Positions 1-6,603 of a stretch of 6,965 nucleotides of DNA are shown here, piece after piece. The notes beneath the pieces were generated by a model that did no database searches, was not told the DNA's origin, and saw only the letters and a program-made list of their open reading frames with translations. Each line of letters starts with the position of its first letter. The stretch's first letter is position 1. This stretch comes from an uncultured Eubacteriales bacterium (lineage in GTDB: Bacteria > Bacillota > Clostridia > Oscillospirales > CAG-272). The translations under genes and the position numbers were made by a program. Location of the stretch: NCBI GenBank assembly GCA_900552255.1, contig URZF01000080.1:1-6965 (forward strand), written 5' to 3'.

Positions 1-37
1 TAGTACCATATTAAAATGCGAAATCGGAGGACGGTCC

Positions 38-328
38 ATGGCAAAGAGAACAGGCGATGAAAAGCTCGATTTTCTGTTTGAGGGCATTCTGACCTTGAAA
101 ACGGTCGACGAATGCTACGATTTTTTCGGGGATCTCTGCACAAAGACAGAGCTTCGCGAGATGTCGAAGCGGCTTCTTGCGGCGAAGCTCATATCCGAAG
201 GGGAAAAATACGCCGATATCGTGGAAAAAACAGGGCTCAGCACGGCGACGATCACGCGCGTCAACGGCTGCTTCCGCGACGGAAACGACGGATATGTGAA
301 TGTGCTGAACAGGCTTTCCAAAAAATAA
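38..328 (+). CDS. TrpR-like YerC/YecD family DNA-binding protein
   Basis: This is a small all-helical DNA-binding protein of the YerC/YecD family, a branch of the Trp-repressor-like superfamily. At 96 aa it has the usual family length. Residues 13-30 carry the family-type opening (FEGILTLKTVDECYDFFGDL), followed by a TELREMSKRL segment. Residues 57-78 form the helix-turn-helix, with YADIVEKTGLS as the first helix and turn and TATITRVNGCF as the recognition helix. The start is set by GGAGG seven bases before the ATG at 38. The ligand of this family is not firmly established. TrpR itself binds tryptophan, but the tryptophan pocket cannot be assumed to be kept here. A terminator lies eleven bases after the stop, so the gene is probably a unit separate from the dehydrogenase genes downstream, although it could still regulate them. 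Family assignment is confident; the target genes are unknown. Confidence 0.93.
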   Translation: MAKRTGDEKLDFLFEGILTLKTVDECYDFFGDLCTKTELREMSKRLLAAKLISEGEKYADIVEKTGLSTATITRVNGCFRDGNDGYVNVLNRLSKK

Positions 329-338
329 ACGCTGAGAG

Positions 339-361
339 AAAGGGCGGTATGCCGCCTTTTT
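339..361 (+). terminator. Intrinsic terminator after the TrpR-like gene
   Basis: The stem GGCGG (343-347) pairs with CCGCC (352-356) across the four-base loop TATG. It is extended by AAAG on the left against a run of T on the right (357-361), so the A-tract, GC stem and U-tract are all present. It ends transcription of the TrpR-like gene and leaves only 28 bases before the dehydrogenase start. Incomplete termination could let some transcription through into the next operon. Confidence 0.85.
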
Positions 362-378
362 GAATATGATAAGGATTC

Positions 379-387
379 GGAGAAAGG
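379..387 (+). promoter_or_regulatory. Ribosome binding site fixing the dehydrogenase start
   Basis: GGAGAAAGG precedes the ATG at 390, with GGAG seven bases from the start. This favours 390 over the in-frame TTG at 360. That TTG lies in the U-tract of the preceding terminator, would add ten residues (MNMIRIRRKV) foreign to the Rossmann fold, and has no Shine-Dalgarno sequence. Confidence 0.75.
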
Positions 388-389
388 TC

Positions 390-1145
390 ATGAAAAAAAC
401 AGTGATTGTCACAGGCGCCTCCCGGGGCATCGGACGGGCGGTATCCTTAAAGCTTGCCGCGGACGGCTTTGCCGTTGTCGCCGCCGCGCGCGGCACTGCG
501 GAAAAGGCGGCGGAATATGTCGGTGAGCTGCAAAAGCTCTCGCCGGAATCGATTTATGTCAGCGCGGACATCTCCTCGGAGGAGGACAGGCGCCGCCTTG
601 TCGATACGGCGTTCGACCGGTTCGGAGGACTCGATATTCTTGTCAACAATGCGGGCGTCGCACCCACGGAGCGCCGCGATATCCTTGAGATGACCGAGGA
701 GAGCATGCAAAGACTGCTCGATATCAACCTCAAAGGGACGTTCTTTCTCACGCAGTATGCGGCAAACCGAATGCTCGCCGCGAAATGCGGAGAGATGATT
801 ATCAATGTCACATCGATGTCCGCCTATACGGCGAGCATCAGCCGCGGGGAATACTGCATCTCAAAGGCGGGTCTTTCGATGGCGACGGAGCTGTTCGCCG
901 CAAGACTTGCGGAATACGGCATCAACGTGTATGAGATTCGTCCCGGCATCATTCGCACGGATATGACCGCCGCGGTGACGGAGAAATACGAGGCGATGAT
1001 CGCAGGAGGGCTTCTCCCGATCTCGCGCATGGGAACGCCGGAGGACATAGCAGGGGCCGTGTCCGCCGTCGCGTCCGGCGCGCTGCCGTATTCCACGGGC
1101 GAGGTGATCAACGTGGACGGCGGCTTCCATATCCGGACGCTTTGA
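390..1145 (+). CDS. Short-chain dehydrogenase/reductase (SDR), FabG-like
   Basis: This is a 251-aa classical short-chain dehydrogenase/reductase, a soluble NAD(P)-dependent enzyme that interconverts alcohols and ketones. The cofactor motif TGASRGIG is at residues 8-15, NNAG at 86-89, the structural Asn of the catalytic tetrad at N113 (DINLKG), the catalytic Ser at S142, and Y155-x3-K159 as the active-site pair. PG at 185-186 and the terminal GEVINVDGGF complete the fold. The arginine after the second strand (R34) fits NADP(H) preference, but this is only suggestive. Sequence similarity will often label it 3-oxoacyl-ACP reductase. The neighbours, a fumarate-reductase-like flavoprotein and a sugar kinase, argue instead for a sugar, polyol or hydroxy-acid dehydrogenase. 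The following gene starts ten bases after the stop and its ribosome binding site overlaps this stop codon, so the two are co-translated. The family is certain and the substrate is not. Confidence 0.93.
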   Translation: MKKTVIVTGASRGIGRAVSLKLAADGFAVVAAARGTAEKAAEYVGELQKLSPESIYVSADISSEEDRRRLVDTAFDRFGGLDILVNNAGVAPTERRDILEMTEESMQRLLDINLKGTFFLTQYAANRMLAAKCGEMIINVTSMSAYTASISRGEYCISKAGLSMATELFAARLAEYGINVYEIRPGIIRTDMTAAVTEKYEAMIAGGLLPISRMGTPEDIAGAVSAVASGALPYSTGEVINVDGGFHIRTL

Positions 1146-1155
1146 GGAGGAGACG

Positions 1156-3135
1156 ATGCGGCAGATGGAATTTGACTGCGGCGGATATCGGATTCCTTTT
1201 TATCAGGCGCAGGCGATCGTGGTCGGCAGCGGCGCCGCGGGCTACGGTACGGCGGACTCGCTGTACGATCTCGGAATCCGGGACGTTCTGATTGTGACCG
1301 AGGGGCGGCTCATGGGCACCTCGCGCAACACAGGCTCCGATAAGCAGACCTATTACAAGCTGAATATGGCGGGCGGAATCCCTGATTCCGTCTATGATAT
1401 GGCGCGCTCTCTTATGCGCGGCGGCTCTATGCACGGCGATATCGCGCTTTCGGACGCCGCGCTTTCGGCGCGTTCCTTTTTTAAGCTGGTAAATCTCGGC
1501 GTGCCGTTCCCGATGAATGAATATGGGGAATATGTCGGCTATCAGACGGATCACGACGCGACGACGCGCGCGACCTCTGCGGGACCCCTCACTTCCAAAT
1601 ACATGACCGAGGCGCTGGAGCGTTCGGTTTTGGCGAAAAAAATTCCGATGCTCGACGGATACCGTGTGATTAAACTTCTGACGGAAAACGGCTGCGCGCG
1701 GGGGCTGCTTGCTCTCTGTCCCTCTCTTGTTTCGGCGGAAAATCCTGTCGGGCTTTGTGCGATGACGGCGGGCAGTATCGTCTATGCCGTCGGGGGACCG
1801 TCCGCGATTTACGCGGACACGGTGTATCCGGAAAGTCAGACCTCCTCGCTCGGCGCCGCCTTCGAGGCGGGAGCCGCTGGCGCGAATCTGACTGAGTCTC
1901 AGTATGGACTCGCTTCGGTGGACTTCCGATGGAATCTTTCCGGAACCTATCAGCAGGTGCTCCCGCGGTATGTTTCGACGGACGCCGCCGGCGGCGACGA
2001 GAGAGAATTTCTTGACGATGTTTTTGATTCCGATGAGGAGATGATCTCGGCGATCTTTTCTAAGGGCTATGAATGGCCGTTCGATCCCGCGAAGACCGTT
2101 CGCGGCGGCTCGTCGCGGATCGACCTTGCCGTTTCGAGGGAAAGACTGGCGGGCAGACGGGTTTTCCTCGATTATACGCGGAACCCCGCCTGCATCTGCC
2201 GAAACGGACGTCTTGACAGCTCGTGTCTGCCGGAAAAGGCGTTGGCTTATCTCACAAAATCGGGGGCGCTGCTGGATACGCCGATCCTGCGTCTTGAAAA
2301 GATGAATCATCCCGCGATCGAGCTGTATGCGGCGCATGGAATCGATTTGTGCCGCGAAAGACTGGAAATCGCGGTTTCGGCGCAGCACTGCAACGGCGGA
2401 TTTGCCGTAAAGCGCAGCCGCGAGAGCACGACGCTTCGGAATTTTTACGCGGTCGGTGAATGCGCAGGCACGTTCGGCGTATACCGGCCGGGCGGCTCCG
2501 CTCTCAATTCCACCCAAACGGGCGGGCTTCTTGCGGCGATGGAGATCGCGCGGCGGAAAGTGGAGATCCCACAGATGACGAAAGCGGTGTCCGACGCCGT
2601 AAATAAAGAATATGCCAAACTTTTGGCGATGCGAGGGGAAATGACGCGGGACGAGGTGCTCTCCCGCAGGAGGGCCTGCGGCAGACGGATGTCTGCCTGC
2701 GCGGCTTTTCTCAGAAATCCTGAGGAAATCGCGCGCGCGATGGCGGATTGTCGGGCGGAGCTTGCAGCTTTCCCGCAGGATTACCGGATCCAAGACGCGC
2801 ATTTTCTCTATGAAGCGTATATCAACCGCGATATCCTGATCACCCAGCTTGTATATCTCGGTGCGATACGGGATTATATCGCGGACGGCGGAAAAAGCCG
2901 CGGCTCCTATCTTGTCACGGACGGCGACGCCGGCGCAGCGCTTTCGGCGGCGCCGGAGCTCGATCATCGGCACGCGGATTTCGTGCAGAACACACAGCTT
3001 TCGGAGGATGGGACGGTGACGTCGTTTTTTGAGCCGGTGCGGCCGCTTCCGGAAAGTGAACAATGGTTTGAAACGGTATGGAACCGTTACAGAGAAGAAA
3101 ATCAAAGAAAAACGGAGGAAAATGAGCAGCTATGA
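1156..3135 (+). CDS. FAD-binding oxidoreductase, fumarate reductase/succinate dehydrogenase flavoprotein-like
   Basis: This 659-aa cytoplasmic flavoprotein belongs to the FAD_binding_2 superfamily (SdhA, FrdA and L-aspartate oxidase relatives). The dinucleotide-binding motif GSGAAG is at residues 24-29 with E49 as the likely FAD-ribose ligand. A second FAD contact is AVGG (211-214), and the C-terminal FAD region is YAVGECAG (431-438) followed by RPGGSALNSTQTGG (444-457). H411 (QHCNGGF) and R444 line up with the substrate-binding His and Arg of the family. Residues about 475-590 form a helical C-terminal domain ending in GGKSRGSYLV, like the SdhA tail. The histidine that links FAD covalently in FrdA is absent, since the equivalent stretch reads TSRNTGSDKQTYYK, so FAD should be non-covalent. 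The HTE-type fumarate motif is also not apparent, so true fumarate or succinate activity is doubtful. There is no signal peptide, heme site or partner iron-sulfur subunit. GAGGAG precedes the start, and the stop overlaps the next start as ATGA. The electron acceptor and substrate are unknown. Confidence 0.9.
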   Translation: MRQMEFDCGGYRIPFYQAQAIVVGSGAAGYGTADSLYDLGIRDVLIVTEGRLMGTSRNTGSDKQTYYKLNMAGGIPDSVYDMARSLMRGGSMHGDIALSDAALSARSFFKLVNLGVPFPMNEYGEYVGYQTDHDATTRATSAGPLTSKYMTEALERSVLAKKIPMLDGYRVIKLLTENGCARGLLALCPSLVSAENPVGLCAMTAGSIVYAVGGPSAIYADTVYPESQTSSLGAAFEAGAAGANLTESQYGLASVDFRWNLSGTYQQVLPRYVSTDAAGGDEREFLDDVFDSDEEMISAIFSKGYEWPFDPAKTVRGGSSRIDLAVSRERLAGRRVFLDYTRNPACICRNGRLDSSCLPEKALAYLTKSGALLDTPILRLEKMNHPAIELYAAHGIDLCRERLEIAVSAQHCNGGFAVKRSRESTTLRNFYAVGECAGTFGVYRPGGSALNSTQTGGLLAAMEIARRKVEIPQMTKAVSDAVNKEYAKLLAMRGEMTRDEVLSRRRACGRRMSACAAFLRNPEEIARAMADCRAELAAFPQDYRIQDAHFLYEAYINRDILITQLVYLGAIRDYIADGGKSRGSYLVTDGDAGAALSAAPELDHRHADFVQNTQLSEDGTVTSFFEPVRPLPESEQWFETVWNRYREENQRKTEENEQL

Positions 3136-4058
3136 AGCGAATTCTTGTCGTAAGCTCGGCCAATATGGATTTTGTCCAAAGGATGCACCGGATACCGGCG
3201 AGAGGGGAGACGGTGACGGAGGATCTATCCTATGCCTATGTTCCGGGCGGAAAGGGCGCGAACAGCGCCGTCGCGTTTGCAAGGCTCGGGACGGCGTGCG
3301 TGTTCTGCACCTGCCTCGGAGACGATGAAAACGGAAAGGTCCTGCGCGCGTTATATGAGAAAGAGGGCATCGATACTTCCCATATTGCGATTTCCCGTGA
3401 GGTGCCGACAGGGCTTGCCTCCATTATCGTGGAGGAGGACGGCAGCAACCGAATCGTCGTTTATCCCGGCGCGAACGCCGTGATTTCGGAGGAGGATATC
3501 CGCGCGGCGTTTGACTGCCTGCCGGACGCCGTGTATGTGCAGCTGGAAATATCGCAGGACGCGGTCATCTATGCGTCAAAGCTCGCCTGCGAGAGAGGAA
3601 TCCCGTTCATCGTCGATGCGGGACCGGCGCGCGCCGATTTCCCGCTTTCCGCGCTGGGCGCGGTCGAGATTTTTTCTCCGAACGAGACGGAAACAAGGAT
3701 TTTTACCGGGATCGAGCCGACTGACGAGTCCTCGCGGCTTGCCGCCGCGAAGCGGCTCTATGAAACGGTGAACGCCAAATATGTGGTGCTGAAGCTCGGC
3801 TCCGCAGGCGCGTATCTGTATGACGGCAAAAGCGGCGTGACGCTCCCGTCGTATTCCGTCAAGGTCGTGGATACGACGGCGGCGGGCGATACCTTTACCG
3901 CCGCACTGGTCCGTTTTTATCTCGACGGCGAACCCATCGAGCGGGCGGTGGCGCTTGCAAACTGCGCCGCCTCGATTTCCGTGTCGCGTGCCGGTGCGTC
4001 GGCTTCGATCCCGACGATAGAGGAAACGATGGCGTTTGCGGCGCAGCGGAATGTGTGA
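3132..4058 (+). CDS. PfkB-family carbohydrate kinase, ribokinase type
   Basis: This 308-aa ATP-dependent sugar kinase has the same length as bacterial ribokinase. The N-terminal sugar-binding segment (SANMDF, residues 9-14) is followed by the first PfkB signature GGKGAN (39-44). The NxxE phosphate/magnesium motif is in SPNETE (N184, E187). The second signature is DTTAAGDTF (247-255), whose D253 is the catalytic base. DTTAAGDTF and GGKGAN are the forms seen in true ribokinase, which supports a ribokinase-like enzyme over fructokinase or adenosine kinase, but the actual sugar cannot be read from this. Translation is coupled to the flavoprotein gene through a four-base ATGA overlap, and the binding site AAACGGAGG lies inside the end of that gene. 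It is the last gene of the operon and is followed by a strong terminator. Phosphorylation of a sugar-like intermediate, handled before or after the two oxidoreductases, is the likely role. Confidence 0.92.
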   Translation: MKRILVVSSANMDFVQRMHRIPARGETVTEDLSYAYVPGGKGANSAVAFARLGTACVFCTCLGDDENGKVLRALYEKEGIDTSHIAISREVPTGLASIIVEEDGSNRIVVYPGANAVISEEDIRAAFDCLPDAVYVQLEISQDAVIYASKLACERGIPFIVDAGPARADFPLSALGAVEIFSPNETETRIFTGIEPTDESSRLAAAKRLYETVNAKYVVLKLGSAGAYLYDGKSGVTLPSYSVKVVDTTAAGDTFTAALVRFYLDGEPIERAVALANCAASISVSRAGASASIPTIEETMAFAAQRNV

Positions 4059-4068
4059 TACCAAAAGG

Positions 4069-4097
4069 AAAAATCCCTCCGATAGGAGGGATTTTTT
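4069..4097. terminator. Bidirectional intrinsic terminator between convergent operons
   Basis: A perfect 12-bp stem joins AAAAATCCCTCC (4069-4080) to GGAGGGATTTTT (4085-4096) across the loop GATA. It is followed by T on the plus strand and by a T-run on the minus strand, because the stem itself begins with an A-tract. It lies 10 bases after the kinase stop, so it ends the plus-strand operon. It can also end the serpin transcript arriving from the other side, about 160 bases after the serpin stop. Confidence 0.9.
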
Positions 4098-4152
4098 GTC
4101 TCTGTTTGCCGCGGATTGATCTAACGATTCATCGGATTTCCGTGCCTCTCCT

Positions 4153-4182
4153 TTCTACGACGGTAAAGCCGTCGCGGTAGAA
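4153..4182. other. Imperfect hairpin in the convergent intergenic region
   Basis: TTCTAC-GACGG (4153-4163) pairs with CCGTC (4169-4173) and, after a GCG bulge, with GTAGAA (4177-4182), leaving the loop TAAAG. There are 11 pairs in all and no T-run on either side, so it is not a canonical terminator. It would sit in the 3' untranslated part of the serpin message, where it might protect the end from exonucleases. The rest of 4098-4254 shows no open reading frame or RNA gene that can be supported. Confidence 0.4.
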
Positions 4183-4254
4183 GCGCGGAAAGCGTAAGAA
4201 AAGATAGATACAGAAAATGAACCTTTTATGGCGGCTTTGATGTGTTTTCTGCCG

Positions 4255-5511
4255 TTATTCTCCGAGATTTGTGACCGTACCGAGGAAAAGCGGAAGCCCT
4301 GTCGCGGTGTCGATGATGGCGTAGACAAACGGACGGTCGAACGTGACGGAGAGCTCCGCCGGTGCGGCAGCGGATTTGTCCACTATGATTGCGGTGATGG
4401 CTGCAGCCTTGGTGCCGTTTTCGTCAAGCTCGATGTGCGTTTTGTGGATGACGTCGCTGATGGCGAGCTGCTGTGTTTCCGAAATGCCGGAAAAATCCGC
4501 CGCGCCGAATGCGTCCGTAAGGCCGAGCGCCTGCAGGGAGTCTACGAGCGACATATCGCAGTCGTAGGTGAATTTCGGGAGCATCACATTCACCGGGGTC
4601 GGCTCCGCATTTTGAATCAGGGAAAGGAAAGCTTGCCCGTCGAGTCCTGCGACAAAGTCCGCGATGTCCGTGCCCTCGGATGGGAGCAGCGCCGCAAAGG
4701 CGAATTTCCCGCCCTTATAATTTTTGATCATGCCGATTGTACCGTCTGCGGAGGAGATATACTTGCTCTCCTCGGAGCAAAGGTATTCGACGGTTTCGGA
4801 GCTGCCGTCGGCGTTATAAAACGTCCCGTCGCGGATATCCGATTTTTCATATTTAACATCCCATTCCGCATCGAAGCAGACGGCGTTGATGATATACATG
4901 ACCGCATAAGGTGAGATCTGCTCCAAAAGCTGTTCGATCATGCCGTCCGTATTCTTCTTGACCCAGCTGTTGATATCGGAAACGGTTTTCGGGTCGGAGA
5001 AATCCGTCTGGTACATCTGCGCTCTGTAATAGGCCTTGTTGGCGGCGAGAAAATCGCGGCTTACCGTTATTCTTCCCTCGTCGAACCAAATGGAATTGGC
5101 GATGGAAAGCTTCATTTTTTCCTCTGAAGAATACAGATTCTCGAGGTAATCCAGCATATAGGCGTTCATTTCGTCGAGCGAAAGTCCGAACAGCGCCTCG
5201 AACTGCGCCTTTGTGCTGCCGCCGGCTCCGTTTTCCGCCATGCCGAGAGCTGCCGCAGCCGATATCGGCGAAACGAGGAAATTGTCTCCCTTCGAGCAGT
5301 CGGCAGAGGACTGCTGATACAGTCTAATCGAGAAATCCGCCAAAGCGGAAATAAAGGTGTCGTCGGCTGCCTTTCCGGAAGCCTCGGCGGCTTCGATGCC
5401 CTCCATGAGGTCGGTGGCGCGCACGGTCATGCCGCAGGAGAGAAGTCCCAGCGTCATCATCGCGCCGGCGAGAATGGCGGCCATCAGCTTTGTGAATGCG
5501 GTTTTGGTCAT
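4255..5511 (-). CDS. Serpin-family protease inhibitor, predicted lipoprotein
   Basis: This 418-aa serpin should inhibit serine (or papain-like) proteases by the suicide loop-insertion mechanism. Residues 1-25 form a signal peptide with a hydrophobic core and a lipobox LLSC, so C26 should be lipidated and the protein tethered to the outer face of the membrane. Serpin landmarks in order are NFLVSPISAAAALGM (77-91), GAGGSTKAQF (95-104), INAVCFDAEWDVKY (208-221), LPKF (311-314), and the hinge ENGTKAAAIT (364-373, P17-P8). The small P12-P10 residues AAA and Thr at P14 and P8 mark an inhibitory serpin. The C-terminal signature VTFDRPFVYAI (389-399) matches the family pattern. The scissile region is DKSAAAP (378-384). 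The start is fixed by AAAGGAG five bases before the ATG. The gene follows the membrane-protein gene by 46 bp with no terminator between, so it is probably in the sigma operon. The target protease is unknown. Confidence 0.94.
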   Translation of the reverse strand: MTKTAFTKLMAAILAGAMMTLGLLSCGMTVRATDLMEGIEAAEASGKAADDTFISALADFSIRLYQQSSADCSKGDNFLVSPISAAAALGMAENGAGGSTKAQFEALFGLSLDEMNAYMLDYLENLYSSEEKMKLSIANSIWFDEGRITVSRDFLAANKAYYRAQMYQTDFSDPKTVSDINSWVKKNTDGMIEQLLEQISPYAVMYIINAVCFDAEWDVKYEKSDIRDGTFYNADGSSETVEYLCSEESKYISSADGTIGMIKNYKGGKFAFAALLPSEGTDIADFVAGLDGQAFLSLIQNAEPTPVNVMLPKFTYDCDMSLVDSLQALGLTDAFGAADFSGISETQQLAISDVIHKTHIELDENGTKAAAITAIIVDKSAAAPAELSVTFDRPFVYAIIDTATGLPLFLGTVTNLGE

Positions 5512-5557
5512 AAAGACTCCTTTCTTTTATACCGCAAGCGGGAATGAAATCGGGTTG

Positions 5558-6328
5558 TTAAGGCTCCGTGTTGATTTCAATGATGCTGTAATTTTCCTTT
5601 TTTGCGGTGATGAAATAATGATACATTTGGATCCCGGGCAGAGGATCGGACTTGCCGGTCGATTGCAGGGTGAGCGACAGCCTTCCGTATTCCGAATGTT
5701 CTGCGCTTCCAAGGACACGGTAGACGGAATCCTGTATTTTGAGGGCGATGAGGCTGTGATTTTCAAAATATTCCTCCGAATAGGCGGACTGGATGCAGCT
5801 GATGGTAATTTGCGGTATTTCATACCGATTGTAGAGCTCGGTAAGATATGCTTCCAGCTCCGAGACGGAATTGAGCGCCTGCGCTTCATAGGAGGAAGCC
5901 TCTGACAGCTCGCTGCTGCCTGCGAAGGAAAAATCCAAAATGAAGGCGTTTTGTTCTCCGGCGCTGTCCGTTGTCTGAGTTTGTGTGGTTTCCACCGTCG
6001 GACTTTTCTCGGTAAGCGTCGTATGATAAACGGCTGTGTTCTCCGACGGATCGTCATCCGTAAACATAGGCTCTTCGGTATTGTCGGACGGAGGCGTTTC
6101 CATTGCCGCATGATCGCTGGCCGTTGTTTCGACATTTTCGGGCAAGGCATCTCCGCTTTTCAGAGAATTGTTCAGCGCGGAGCTGAGATATATGGTAAGG
6201 GATACCGCGATGCAGATCGAACAAAGCAGAACGGATTCTCTGATTTTTTTCCCTCGTGCCTTTCTTTCGGCTTCATAGCGCTCGGCTTTTTCCATTACCG
6301 TGCGCCGAAATTCGTCTTTGCTTTTCAT
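5558..6328 (-). CDS. Single-pass membrane protein, putative anti-sigma or co-sensor protein
   Basis: I do not recognise a named family for this 256-aa protein. Residues 1-31 are a highly charged, probably helical cytoplasmic segment (KDEFRRTVMEKAERYEAERKA in part). Residues about 33-52 form one transmembrane helix, with positive charges on its N side placing the N-terminus inside. Residues about 58-125 are a low-complexity Thr/Ser/Pro/acidic linker, and about 128-254 form a small mixed alpha/beta outer domain. The start overlaps the end of the sigma-factor region-4 coding part as ATGA, with AAAGGAGG upstream. Overlap with an ECF-type sigma gene plus this topology makes an anti-sigma role the best guess. 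There is no HxxxCxxC zinc motif, so it is not a ZAS anti-sigma factor. The N-terminal helix would be the sigma-binding part and the outer domain the sensor. It could instead simply be a cell-envelope protein in the sigma regulon. Confidence 0.75.
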   Translation of the reverse strand: MKSKDEFRRTVMEKAERYEAERKARGKKIRESVLLCSICIAVSLTIYLSSALNNSLKSGDALPENVETTASDHAAMETPPSDNTEEPMFTDDDPSENTAVYHTTLTEKSPTVETTQTQTTDSAGEQNAFILDFSFAGSSELSEASSYEAQALNSVSELEAYLTELYNRYEIPQITISCIQSAYSEEYFENHSLIALKIQDSVYRVLGSAEHSEYGRLSLTLQSTGKSDPLPGIQMYHYFITAKKENYSIIEINTEP

Positions 6329-6600
6329 GATGGAAAGCCCTCCTTTCTCAGAGCCTCGCGCATCGCGTTTTTGGCTCTGTAGGATAAATTTGCGATTTGT
6401 TTTTTGCTTTTTTTCATGATTTTTGCGATATCGTCGTTTTCCAGCCCCTCGAAAACGGAAAGATGGATGTAGGCCGCATAGTCTTCGGAGAGCGTCAGCG
6501 AGATTTCTTTGATTTTCTTTTTGGTTTCATCCGATATGACGGTCTTTTCTACTTCGTCGATATCGGTGCGGTCCTCCGGAAGCTCGTCTGCCGTAACAGG
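6325..6600 (-). pseudogene. Sigma-70 region 4 part of the interrupted sigma gene
   Basis: This is the second half of the sigma gene, in the same frame as the first half and separated from it only by a TAA. It encodes 91 residues. An acidic linker (TADELPEDRTDIDEVEK) is followed by the sigma region 4 helices, LTLSEDYAAYIHLSVFEG, then ENDDIAKIMKKSKKQIANL as the helix-turn-helix that would contact the -35 element, then SYRAKNAMREALRKEG. No residue looks degraded. No ATG, GTG or TTG lies in frame between the stop and the ATG at 6415-6417 (residue 152), which falls inside the DNA-binding domain, so separate translation from a standard start is not supported. The closing TGA overlaps the start of the membrane-protein gene as ATGA, so translational coupling at this junction would require ribosomes that have passed the stop. 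It may be a pseudogene fragment, the product of readthrough, or the result of a base error. Confidence 0.8.
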
Positions 6601-6603
6601 TTA
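6601..6603 (-). other. In-frame TAA codon inside the sigma-factor gene
   Basis: On the minus strand the reading frame runs CGG TTA TAA CCT GTT ACG. The stop is codon 91 of a frame that otherwise runs 182 codons from the ATG at 6873 to the TGA at 6325, the normal length of an ECF-type sigma factor. It falls in the linker between region 2 and region 4. Both TAA and TGA end other genes in this window, so stop-codon reassignment is not a good explanation. Confidence 0.9.

Noticed and set aside
365..370. TATGAT as a -10 promoter element for the dehydrogenase operon
   Set aside because: The matching -35 position falls in the terminator stem (GGGCGG) and shows no similarity to TTGACA.
1108..3105. 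A 665-codon open frame on the minus strand opposite the flavoprotein gene
   Set aside because: It is rich in Arg and His, has no recognisable domain, and lies fully antisense to a gene with clear FAD motifs. It is a by-product of the GC-rich codon use of the plus-strand gene.
4228..4914. A 228-codon open frame on the plus strand opposite the serpin
   Set aside because: The composition is not protein-like and the opposite strand carries the unmistakable serpin hinge and C-terminal signature.
5527..6150. A 207-codon minus-strand frame overlapping the membrane-protein gene in another frame
   Set aside because: It is a low-complexity Arg/Pro/Ser translation with no domain and no ribosome binding site. 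The overlapping frame has a good ribosome binding site, coupling to the sigma gene and a clear transmembrane helix.
6601..6603. Reassignment of TAA to a sense codon in this organism
   Set aside because: TAA is used as the natural end of the TrpR-like gene, the serpin and the membrane-protein gene, so a genome-wide reassignment is not consistent.
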